From JOPF133 sp052144935 (GTDB lineage Bacteria; Acidobacteriota; Terriglobia; Bryobacterales; Bryobacteraceae): a DNA stretch of 45,366 nt. Within the stretch, counting starts at the first letter, position 1. Every line of letters begins with the position of its first letter. The notes under the pieces were generated by a model that ran no database searches, was not told where the DNA came from, and saw only the letters and a list, made by a program, of their open reading frames with translations. The stretch lies in contig JBKQPR010000019.1 of the NCBI GenBank assembly GCA_052144935.1, positions 1 through 45,366 of the forward strand. The letters run 5' to 3'. Below, piece by piece: positions 9,541 to 16,769 of the stretch. The position numbers were made by a program, and so were the translations under genes.

Positions 9541-10494
9541 ATGTTATACTACTTACACTACCATCGGTCCAATAAGGACTCTCTCTTTCGACTTCAAAAC
9601 GACTTTGTGTTGCCTAAGCTCCGGCACGAGGAGGATAAACTCGAATCACTTCGCAAGGAATTCGGTCCAACTCCCGCAGCCTCTCAGCGTATCGAACTCG
9701 CCGGGCAGGTGGCTTTGGTCGGGGAGTTGCGCGACTTCTTTGACGAGGTCAAGCGTGTGGCTCCCTTGTGGAACCCACATTTCGACGACGGAGTCGTCGT
9801 GAACTTCTCCATGCTCTGGCGACTCGTCCCACAGCACAACACGTGGCAAAGGGAGCTCAAATTAACTTGGGAGGCAGTCTGCAATGGTGAATTGGAGTGG
9901 ACCCACTTGGCGATGCGTTTTTGGCCCGAGCGCGTTGTTTCCAAATGTCAGACCGATAGGAGTTTAGCCATTGCTCACGGGCTTGAGGACATGTTTTGGG
10001 TTAAGGGTCCCAACGGCAAATGTAAACCGACGCCCACGCCGAGCCGCACCGTGGCTGAACTCATTTTGGAGCGATCCTCACCTGCGGTGAAGTCGGCACT
10101 GAAGGTCCTGCTTGAATCCCCGAACGCCTGCTTCTCGACGCCGCGAAAGCGAAACGGACGGAGTTCCGATGTCATGAGCATTTCCGACATGGTTATTCAG
10201 GGAGCAGTCGCCCGGTATCACCGAGAGTACGATCGATATCTGAAACTATGTGTTCGAGTTGCCGAAATATGTCGGTTGGAGATCGTGGAAGGCAACGCGA
10301 TCCGTGCCCAGGTAACGTCACGAGCGAAGAGTCCGAAGAGCCTTGAAGGGAAGCTCCGGCGGTTCTCGGCCAACGGCAAGAAGGAGATTCTAGATATCGA
10401 TTCGGTATTTGCGGATTCCGAGGGATGCCGATCAGCGTTCCGAACTGATGTCGATCACGATTCCGAAGTGATGCCGATCAGTGTTCCGAACTGA
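9541..10494 (+). pseudogene. PglX/BREX-type methylase C-terminal fragment joined in frame to a RelA/SpoT start
   Basis: One open frame of 317 codons with two recognisable parts. The first ~205 residues match the C-terminal region of PglX-like adenine-specific DNA methylases (BREX phage-defence enzymes): YLHYHRSNKDSL, FDDGVVVNFSMLWRLVP, LEWTHLAMRFWPERVVSKC, TDRSLAIAHGLEDMFWV, SSPAVKSALKVLLESP. The catalytic SAM-binding and NPPY portions are absent upstream. The second part, from the Met at 10174, is the N-terminal portion of a RelA/SpoT-type nucleotidyltransferase. The last ~20 codons are translated end repeats of a mobile element. The GC content is visibly lower than in neighbours, suggesting transfer. 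The gene is cut at both ends. Whether methylase and RelA/SpoT were one protein originally or two adjacent genes fused by chance cannot be told here. Confidence 0.65.
10174..10494 (+). other. RelA/SpoT nucleotidyltransferase domain, N-terminal fragment
   Basis: From MSISDMVIQGAVARYHRE the sequence runs through a helical segment to IRAQVTSRAKSPKSLEGKL and DIDSVFAD. This is the start of a (p)ppGpp synthetase fold; VTSRxKSxxSLxxKL is the family hallmark. The next expected segment, which carries the catalytic DLAG(I/V)R strand, is missing. From 10424 the DNA is a 23-bp repeat array. It has its own Met, so it could have been a separate gene encoding a small alarmone synthetase. Confidence 0.6.
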
Positions 10495-10539
10495 TGCCGA
10501 TCAGTTCTAGGGTTGTAGTTCGGAATGCTGATCGGCGTC
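10424..10539. repeat. Four 23-bp direct repeats plus one inverted copy (IS21-like ends)
   Basis: Units start at 10424, 10447, 10470 and 10493 with exact 23-bp spacing. The core is GATGCCGATCAG followed by TTCCGAACT; the fourth unit is only partly conserved. An inverted copy lies at 10517-10539 (AGTTCGGAATG...GGCGTC). Multiple short terminal repeats are typical of IS21-family ends, which the transposase binds. No transposase gene is present. Related repeats occur at about 14738-14797. Confidence 0.65.
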
Positions 10540-10544
10540 AGATT

Positions 10545-10620
10545 GGAACGGCGGTGGGCGGCCGGATGACCGCGGGCCGAGGGCGTCCCTCCGCGCGGCG
10601 GCGCCACACGGCGCGGCGCC
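10545..10620 (-). repeat. Inverted partial copy of the GC-rich mosaic repeat (block A)
   Basis: On the minus strand the stretch reads CCCTCGGCCCGCGGTCAT, followed by GC-rich sequence. It matches the start of the repeat units at 39840, 40334 and 41450. It lies between the 23-bp repeat array and the first PIG-L gene. Confidence 0.5.
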
Positions 10621-10718
10621 TTAAGGTAGTGTGCTGGTATCGGCCCCAACGTTCAGGCAGCTCGTAACATAATGGAACTCTGGACGCCTCGCTGCGCTCC
10701 AGGTAAGGAGGCATTACC

Positions 10719-11783
10719 GTGCAAAGACGTCAATTTCTAGGCCGCTCGGTCGCAGGAGGCATAGCGCTCGGCGGAGCCGCAGCGCTGCCGCAGCAGCCCG
10801 CGGCCGAAGGGCAACGTTCGAATCTGCCACCTGGAATCACGCCGTCGGCCTACTCCGTCCCCAGAGCCGCCGGCAGCGCGCTGCTCACGCCGGACTACCA
10901 AACGTATGCGGACAACCTGGTCATCGAGCGCAACCAACCCGGCAAACCGCACCAAGGCAAGGTGCTGGCCGCCATCCAGGCCCACTCGGACGACATCATC
11001 CTGTTCTGCTCGGGCACGGTCGCCAAGCTCATCGACGAGGGCTACACCGGCTACCTCATCCGGCTGTCCAATGACGAGAAGGCCGGCAAGACCGTCGGAT
11101 ACGGGGTTGTGCAGAACGAGATCGACAACCGGGAGGCGGCCAAGGCGCTCGGCTGCCAGGCTTTCTCCTTCTATTACCGGAACCATCGTATGGACGACTG
11201 CGCGATCATCGAGATCCGCCAGCGTTTGATTTTCTTGCTCCGGCTGCTCCAGGTGGACACTGTATTCGTCATGGACCCCTACGACCACTACGACGAGAAC
11301 CCCGATCATCTGGTGGTCGGCAAGGCGGTGGAAACGGCCTGCTGGATGGCGACCCCCGGCGGCGGCCGGGAGTATCCCGAGCAACTCAAGGCCGGGTTGA
11401 AGCCAGGGCGGGTGCACGAAAAGTATTACCACTCGCGAGCGCCGCAAGGCCACAACCTGGTGAATCGCGTGGTAGATATCAGCTCCTATATCGATGTCAA
11501 GGTGCGCGCGAACGTGGCCAATAAGGGAAAAGGCCCGGCAGGCGATTCCGGGGCGCTCCTGCGGCAGGAACTGGCGAGGCAAGGCAAGAGACTGCCTCTG
11601 CTGGGCAATGACGACGACACCGCTAATTTCCAGTACGTGAAGCATTTCTTGATGGAGGATTTTCGGACTCTCGGCCGTCAGTTCGGCTTGGAATACGCAG
11701 AGACCTTCCGATATATCGGTCCAGAACCCGACTACCGTCCGACGATTCGCAAATACGTCGACGACAATGTGGTCCCACTGTAG
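10719..11783 (+). CDS. Tat-exported PIG-L family deacetylase
   Basis: A 354-residue zinc-dependent N-acetyl-sugar deacetylase (LmbE/PIG-L family). The GTG start at 10719 has a strong AAGGAGG eight nt upstream. The N-terminus MQRRQFLGRSVAGGIALGG is a twin-arginine signal, so the folded enzyme acts outside the cytoplasm. The zinc motif normally written AHPDDE reads AHSDDI around residue 90. The second motif ENPDH near 190 supplies the other His. Family members remove acetyl groups from GlcNAc-type substrates or process related amides; the substrate here is unknown. It is followed 36 nt later by a paralogue, and both lie within a segment flanked by IS21-like end repeats. Confidence 0.82.
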   Translation: MQRRQFLGRSVAGGIALGGAAALPQQPAAEGQRSNLPPGITPSAYSVPRAAGSALLTPDYQTYADNLVIERNQPGKPHQGKVLAAIQAHSDDIILFCSGTVAKLIDEGYTGYLIRLSNDEKAGKTVGYGVVQNEIDNREAAKALGCQAFSFYYRNHRMDDCAIIEIRQRLIFLLRLLQVDTVFVMDPYDHYDENPDHLVVGKAVETACWMATPGGGREYPEQLKAGLKPGRVHEKYYHSRAPQGHNLVNRVVDISSYIDVKVRANVANKGKGPAGDSGALLRQELARQGKRLPLLGNDDDTANFQYVKHFLMEDFRTLGRQFGLEYAETFRYIGPEPDYRPTIRKYVDDNVVPL

Positions 11784-11819
11784 TAACGTTGACCGGAAAC
11801 CAGAATCAGGAGACAGACG

Positions 11820-12788
11820 ATGGATCCACACAGCATTTTGAGCAACCCCACCCTCGACGGTGAGGCTTTTGAGAGCACCGCCGGAATGGATGGTCTAGCT
11901 GACGCGGCGCCCCAGGCCAATGCCGGGGAAGTGGTCATTATGAAGGACCAGCAGGGGCAGCCCCACCAGGGCAAGGTCTTCGCAGCCATTCATGCCCATC
12001 TCGACGATATCCCCTACTATGCCTCGGGACTATGCGCGAAACTGATGCGAGAGGGCTACACAGGCTATATCATTCGCACGAGCAACGACGAACGATGCGG
12101 CGGTCACAGCACCGCCGAAAACATTTTGAGCAACGAGCAAGACCACTCCCGGATGGCCGCGGCTCTCGGGTTCAAGGATGTGTTCGACTTCTACTACCAG
12201 AACCACGACATGGACGGTATCTCCTGCATCGATCTTCGCGGCCGGCTGATTCTCATCTTCCGGATGCTCAAGGTGGACACCATCATCTCCTTCAACCCGT
12301 GGGGGCAAGGGGAGGAGAACCCCGACCACTGGGTGACCGGGCGAGCCGTGGAAGAGGCTGGATGGATGGCCGGGATGCCCAACGATTTCCACGAGCACCT
12401 GTTAGCAGGCATTCAGCCACATGCGGTGACCGAGCGGTATTATTTCTATGCCCGGCCCGGTCAGCCGTTTAATCGTGTGGTCGATATCAGCAATCAAATC
12501 GAGACCAAGATCGACGCAATCACGGAGTGCAAGTCCCAGGGCGATGGCAATCGAGGCTCGCTGGTGCGGGCGCAACTGGCACGGCAGGGAAAGCGCCTGA
12601 CGCTCTTCGGCGACGATGACCGCAGCGCCGACCGTGCCTATGTGCGCCAGTTTCTTCTCGACAACGACCGGGAGTACGGCAAGCCGCACAATCTCCAGTA
12701 TGCGGAACGTTTCTACTACATCGATCAGCGGCGGCCATCGAAGTCGAAGGCGGATGAGTACATCGAAAACAACGCCGTGCCCATATGA
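11820..12788 (+). CDS. PIG-L family deacetylase, cytoplasmic paralogue
   Basis: A 322-residue paralogue of the preceding gene, aligned over most of its length: GQPHQGKVFAAIHAHLDD, EGYTGYIIRTSNDE, GEENPDHWVTGRAVE, then LVRAQLARQGKRLTLFGDDD near the C-terminus. The zinc motif is AHLDD in place of AHPDD; the second motif ENPDH is intact. There is no signal peptide, unlike its partner, so the two probably act on either side of the membrane or one has lost export. A CAGGAGA ribosome site lies 8 nt before the ATG. The pair forms a short operon from a tandem duplication. Confidence 0.8.
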   Translation: MDPHSILSNPTLDGEAFESTAGMDGLADAAPQANAGEVVIMKDQQGQPHQGKVFAAIHAHLDDIPYYASGLCAKLMREGYTGYIIRTSNDERCGGHSTAENILSNEQDHSRMAAALGFKDVFDFYYQNHDMDGISCIDLRGRLILIFRMLKVDTIISFNPWGQGEENPDHWVTGRAVEEAGWMAGMPNDFHEHLLAGIQPHAVTERYYFYARPGQPFNRVVDISNQIETKIDAITECKSQGDGNRGSLVRAQLARQGKRLTLFGDDDRSADRAYVRQFLLDNDREYGKPHNLQYAERFYYIDQRRPSKSKADEYIENNAVPI

Positions 12789-13406
12789 TACATCCCGGTT
12801 CGACTCACTTCTGAAGAGCGAGCCAAGGCGGTGAAACTGCGGATCGCGGTCTCGTAACCATCTTCCGGCAGAGCCGGAGGCTTTTCGGTTGCCGGCCCCT
12901 GAAAGGGGCCCGCTCTCAACCGCACGAGAGCATATGCGGCGACCGTACAGTGCCGATTCTCGCGTGCCGTCTCAGGGCGCGCGACGGAAGGCACATTGCC
13001 GGTTCCTCGGCGCTCGGCAAGAATGACCCATTTCTGCTCACTTAAATCGACCCACACGAGGAACACGATTTGCCCCGAGGGCAAGGACGGGGCGAGCGCC
13101 AACGGCACGCCTCTCTGCCTCGTAAACCGTTCATTTTCCCCGGACCAGTTGCTTCGCCGGCGGCTCAAGTGGCACAGACGGCCTCTTGCCCAGCGGCAAA
13201 CACGCCACCGCATTGACGTGGTGGTGGGTCACTTTTGCCGAGCAAAGCAGGGTCATTTCTCGCGAGTGCCGAAGCCGGATTCGTCAAACTCCTACTGCCT
13301 CCCCTGCAGAGCCCGGAGATCTCCCGCTGGATTAGGTTCAGCTATCGACCAGAAGTTTGAGGCCGCGCTGCGGAGAGCGAACATTGCTCCTCGGAGATAC
13401 CAACTC
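12789..13406. other. No gene recognised; contains IS21-like end pair
   Basis: About 620 bp between the second PIG-L gene and the convergent reductase. Open frames on both strands show no recognisable protein. The visible structure is a pair of inverted end-like repeats at about 13022-13057 and 13223-13258, described separately. Confidence 0.5.
13022..13258. repeat. MITE-like element with IS21-type subrepeated inverted ends
   Basis: The left end has GACCCA at 13025 and 13049. The right end has TGGGTC at 13225 and AGGGTC at 13249. Both pairs are 24 bp apart, in opposite orientations. Comparing the left end with the reverse complement of the right end gives about 36 bp of clear similarity (AATGACCC, then TGCTC, then GACCCAC). 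About 165 bp separates them, with no transposase. It is probably an internally deleted element or solo ends. Confidence 0.5.
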
Positions 13407-14489
13407 TTAGCCGGACCACCTGTTTCCGCGGAGGTCCTTCCAGGGGCCGTCCTCTGCGTAGCGCTCGGGATGCAGGACTCTTGGACGGGGGTCTTCCGCG
13501 CAGTCGAGCTGGAGGACCATCCACTTCGGATAGGGAACGCCTGGGTCCGACGCCGCGTCCAGCAGGCGCACGTCCTCGGCTGAGAGCCGAAGTTCCACGG
13601 CGCCGATGTTGTCCTCCAGGTGCTCGGGCTTCCGGGCAGCGACGATCACACTGCTCACGCCCGGGCGTCCCAGCACCCACGCCAGCGCCACGCGGGCCGG
13701 GGTGGCGTCGTGCCGTGCAGCCACTTCCTTCAGCGCGTCCAGAACGCGGTAACCCTTTTCCTTGTCGAAAGGCACGAACTGACCCGCTTCCGCGAAGCGT
13801 GTTCCGGCGGGGGCAGGATTGCTGCGGCTGTACTTGCCCGCCAGGAATCCTCCTGCCAGCGCGCTCCAGACCAGGATGCCGATGTTATGGTACTCGGCAA
13901 ATGATTGGAATTCGTACTCGATGTCCCGGCCGACCAGACTGTAGTACATCTGCGCCGTCACGTATTTTTCCAGCCCCAGGCGCTCCTGGAGCATCACCGC
14001 CGTCGCCGCCTGCCATGACATCAGGTTGGAAAGCCCGATATAGCGAACTTTCCCCTGGCGCACCAAGTCGTTGAGCGTTCGCAGGGTCTCTTCCAGAGGC
14101 GTGTTGCTGTCCCATCCGTGCACTTGGTAAAGGTCGATGTAATCGGTTTGCAGTCGCCGCAGACTACTCTCTACTTCGCGCATGATGTTCACACGGGTAG
14201 CACCACTCTGGTTGAAATTCTCACCCATGGGCAGCCGAACTTTGGTGGCCAGCACGATTTCCTCCCTGATGCCCTTTAAGGCGTTGCCCAACAGTGTCTC
14301 GCTCTCCCCCAGGCTGTACACGTCCGCCGTATCAATGAAATTGATTCCCCTGCCCAGGGCAAGCTTCACCATCCGCGTCGTTTCCTCTTGGCTGAGGTTA
14401 CCCATGTTCATCTTGCCGCCGAACTGCATCGTGCCCAGCGCCACCTCACTCACAATGAGCCCGGTATTACCCAGTTTCCGGTATTTCAT
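13407..14489 (-). CDS. Aldo/keto reductase
   Basis: NAD(P)H-dependent carbonyl reductase with a TIM-barrel fold, about 360 residues. The start at 14489 (MKYRKLGNTGLIVSEVALGT) is preceded on the minus strand by GGAGGATGGAGG, better than the in-frame upstream start. The catalytic tetrad is visible: Asp and Tyr in DTADVYSLGESE, Lys in LATKVRLPMG, and His in LYQVHGWD. The cofactor region has GLSNL and, near the C-terminus, GVSSVIVAARKPEHLEDN. It resembles the YajO/IolS-type general reductases; the substrate is unknown. It converges with the PIG-L operon inside the repeat-flanked segment 10517-14809. Confidence 0.92.
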   Translation of the reverse strand: MKYRKLGNTGLIVSEVALGTMQFGGKMNMGNLSQEETTRMVKLALGRGINFIDTADVYSLGESETLLGNALKGIREEIVLATKVRLPMGENFNQSGATRVNIMREVESSLRRLQTDYIDLYQVHGWDSNTPLEETLRTLNDLVRQGKVRYIGLSNLMSWQAATAVMLQERLGLEKYVTAQMYYSLVGRDIEYEFQSFAEYHNIGILVWSALAGGFLAGKYSRSNPAPAGTRFAEAGQFVPFDKEKGYRVLDALKEVAARHDATPARVALAWVLGRPGVSSVIVAARKPEHLEDNIGAVELRLSAEDVRLLDAASDPGVPYPKWMVLQLDCAEDPRPRVLHPERYAEDGPWKDLRGNRWSG

Positions 14490-14970
14490 CCTCCATCCTC
14501 CTTCTCCCGCAAACGAGCCACGGTAACTTGATGTTTGCACGAATCAGCAGGAATCACCAGCTTCCTCGGCCCTCTTTGCCGGCACAGCGGTGCTGCTGGC
14601 ATGGGTATGGCTTTACGGGACTCTCAGCTATAGTCCGGTGCCGCCGAATAGGGCGGCTCTCTCCGGCCGGCTCGGTGTTCGAGCACAGGCCACGCCCCAA
14701 GCGTCACGGGACGCTAAATCTGTTCGCCGCCCTCGAAGTCGGCGCCGGTGCGCATTCCGATGATGTCGATCAGTCATTCCGATTTGATGCCGATCAGATC
14801 GGAGCGAAGCGACGCAGGGCTCTCTCGGTGTGAAATAGTGATCGACATCCGTCAGGGATTTTACCTGTTTTGCCTGGTGCTTTGGGCGCCCACTTTTTGC
14901 GGACATCCACCATGCTTGCCTGGGATCTGGGCGCGATCCGCCGTATTCTGCCGATGGAGGCTAGAAGTCC
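14490..14970. other. No gene recognised; mobile-element debris
   Basis: Upstream region of the reductase gene, followed by 23-24-bp repeats near 14738-14797 and a leader of the primase-like relic. No convincing reading frame was found. Confidence 0.5.
14738..14809. repeat. Three degenerate copies of the 23-bp IS21-like end repeat
   Basis: GATGTCGATCAG at 14762 and GATGCCGATCAG at 14786, each followed or preceded by ATTCCGAT-type sequence, with a more decayed copy before 14762. They are the same family as the array at 10424-10539. Their orientation is opposite to the copy at 10517-10539, so the two could be the ends of one element carrying the PIG-L and reductase genes. Confidence 0.5.
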
Positions 14971-15465
14971 ATGAATCGTGAGGCTCTCGACGACCTGAAA
15001 CAGCAGATTCCTCTGCTGGACTATCTGCAGGCTCATGATTGGCGGCCGGCCCGGCGGCTCAGCCGGGGTCGATGGATGGGATTGTGTCCGCTACACACTC
15101 CGATCACAAACCAAGCTTTCTGGTGGATCCCAGCAAGAGCCTGTTCTACTGCTACGGCTGCGGTCACGGAGGTGACCTGATTCGCTTCGTCGAACTCTAT
15201 CACCAGGTGAGGTTCCCGGAGGCGTTGGCGTTGCTGCGCCAATGGCATGGCGCGGCGCCTTTACTGCAGCAAGCTGCGAGTTGCTATGGCAGGCAGTTAC
15301 ACCGGCATGCCGAGGCGGTTGCCTAACTGCAGCACCGCGGACTGCGCTCGCCGGTACTGATCGAGCACATGCGCATCGGCTACGCGTCCGGCGGTTGCCT
15401 GCGCGGTTGCAGTGACCAAACCGGCTTGACGCAGAGCCGGGAGCGGATGGCCCAACCAGAAGCAA
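14971..15465 (+). pseudogene. CHC2 zinc-finger (DNA primase-like) gene relic
   Basis: Starts MNREALDDLKQQIPLLDYL and shows the primase-type CHC2 zinc finger: CPLH, then SDHKPSFLVDPSKSLFYCYGC, then GGDLIRFVE and PEALALLRQW. The finger is split by a 2-nt expansion of an AC repeat at 15093-15098; removing AC restores CPLHSDHKPSF. A second defect is an in-frame TAA at 15324-15326, after which coding-like sequence continues (LQHRGLRSPVLIEHMRIGYA), typical of the stretch following the finger. No Toprim catalytic domain remains. Such proteins are often carried by mobile elements, and mobile-element debris lies on both sides. Confidence 0.65.
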
Positions 15466-15622
15466 ATGACGGCCTGCGATTGGGAGTTGCAGCGGTATCT
15501 GGCGGGGTTGCCGGATGGCAAGCTGGCCAGCACACCGGCCATCGAGGTAGCGCCGCAAGGGGCTGGGAAGCAGCAGAGGCGTAAGGCCAAGGCGCGATGC
15601 CCTTCGCCCTCGCCGAGTTGTA
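15466..15622 (+). pseudogene. Probable IS110-family transposase fragment
   Basis: A short frame reading MTACDWELQRYLAGLPDGKL, then a Lys/Arg-rich linker (GKQQRRKAK) and, in another frame, FALAEL. It is reminiscent of the middle region of IS110-type transposases, where an (A/E)CD-x-E-(L/I) helix precedes a basic linker. The fragment is very short and frameshifted, so the family is a guess. Confidence 0.35.
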
Positions 15623-15644
15623 GACTCTTAGAGAGATCCAAACC

Positions 15645-16499
15645 ATGAAACTGCCCCCTCTCATCTTTCTCACGGTCCTTTCTATGGTGGCCCAGACCCC
15701 ACCGGTTGCGCCGCAAAAGAAAGCCCGACCGAACTCGCCACCTCCGGAAGCTGGCGACGATGTTCGCGGCTACAACGACACCCCGCAATTGCCAGGACAG
15801 AAATGGAAAGTGCACGACATGACGCGGCCCCGCCCCGTGGCCGTCGCACCCGCTCCCTATGTAAACGAGGCCCCGCCCGCCGATGCAATGGTGCTATTCG
15901 ACGGCAAGGACCTCTCACAGTGGACCACACAGGCTCGCGGCGGAGTACCGCAGGAGCCCAAGTGGAAGGTCGAGAACGGGTACATAGAGATCGTGCCGCG
16001 GACGGGAAGGCTGGTCACGAAGGAGAAGTTCGGCGATTGCCAACTCCACATTGAGTGGCTCATCCCCAAGACCTCCGCCGGTAACGGCCAGGGCATCGGC
16101 AATAGCGGCGTGGAACTGATGACGCGATACGAAATCCAGGTGCTTGAGTCGAACGAGCACCAGACCTACGCCGATGGACAGGCGGGGGCTATCTATGGAG
16201 TCTGGCCGCCTTTGGTCAACCCTTCGCGTCCCATGGGCGAATGGAACGTCTACGACATCTTGTTTGAAGCACCGCGGTTCGAAGGCGACAAACTGATAAA
16301 GCCCGCCTACGTCACCGTGCTCTTTAACGGCGTGCTGGTGCAAAACCATAAGGATTTCCTCGGGACCACCATCTGGCGGCAGGTGGGCACCTACACCGCG
16401 CACCCGGCCGAACAGCCGTTGAGCCTCCAGGACCATTCGCAACCAGTACGGTTTCGCAACATTTGGATCCGCAAGCTCAATCCACCAGCCGGGCAGTAA
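15645..16499 (+). CDS. Secreted DUF1080 (3-keto-disaccharide hydrolase-type) protein
   Basis: A 284-residue exported protein with an N-terminal signal peptide (MKLPPLIFLTVLSMVAQT) and a proline-rich linker up to about residue 80. The DUF1080 concanavalin-like fold follows: MVLFDGKDLSQWT, then WKVENGYIEIVPRTGRLVTK, then CQLHIEWLIPKTS, then GNSGVELMTRYEIQVLES, and the terminal strands with FRNIWIRKL. DUF1080 proteins act on oxidised disaccharides or other glycans in the periplasm and are highly amplified in Acidobacteria and Planctomycetes. The length and motifs are complete, so the gene should be functional. It follows the transposon relics directly. Confidence 0.9.
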   Translation: MKLPPLIFLTVLSMVAQTPPVAPQKKARPNSPPPEAGDDVRGYNDTPQLPGQKWKVHDMTRPRPVAVAPAPYVNEAPPADAMVLFDGKDLSQWTTQARGGVPQEPKWKVENGYIEIVPRTGRLVTKEKFGDCQLHIEWLIPKTSAGNGQGIGNSGVELMTRYEIQVLESNEHQTYADGQAGAIYGVWPPLVNPSRPMGEWNVYDILFEAPRFEGDKLIKPAYVTVLFNGVLVQNHKDFLGTTIWRQVGTYTAHPAEQPLSLQDHSQPVRFRNIWIRKLNPPAGQ

Positions 16500-16757
16500 C
16501 GGCCGATCTGAGAATCCCGTGGGTTAATCTCGCGCCCAAAGGCATTCGGGTACAGATTCTCCCGCCGTGCGACGCCCGGCGCGCCCCCGCGGCTGCGCGC
16601 CTGTTGGCGCCGATTGCCGCCCGCGCCGAAGCGGGAGGCGAAGAAGAAGATGGCCAAATGGAAGGGATAAGAAGGGGATGACCGACCCCGCGTTGGATTC
16701 TAACCGGCTTATCTAACCGGCTTATCAGATGTCAAACGACGCCATCGCCCCGGATGC
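16500..16757. other. Intergenic region with a 13-bp direct duplication
   Basis: No gene seen. TAACCGGCTTATC occurs twice without a gap at 16701-16713 and 16714-16726. This is probably a replication slip and not a regulatory array, though a dimeric operator before the following gene cannot be excluded. Confidence 0.4.
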
Positions 16758-16763
16758 GATAAT
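16758..16763 (+). promoter_or_regulatory. GATAAT -10 box, leaderless start
   Basis: GATAAT ends 6 nt before the ATG at 16770. No Shine-Dalgarno is visible in between, so transcription would begin at the start codon. Confidence 0.4.
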
Positions 16764-16769
16764 GGTGCG

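Noticed and set aside
10424..10515. CRISPR array from 23-bp repeats
   Set aside because: The repeats are directly adjacent with no spacers.
12725..13213. Minus-strand 162-codon frame after the PIG-L pair
   Set aside because: It overlaps the end of the PIG-L gene and runs through mobile-element end repeats; no recognisable domain.
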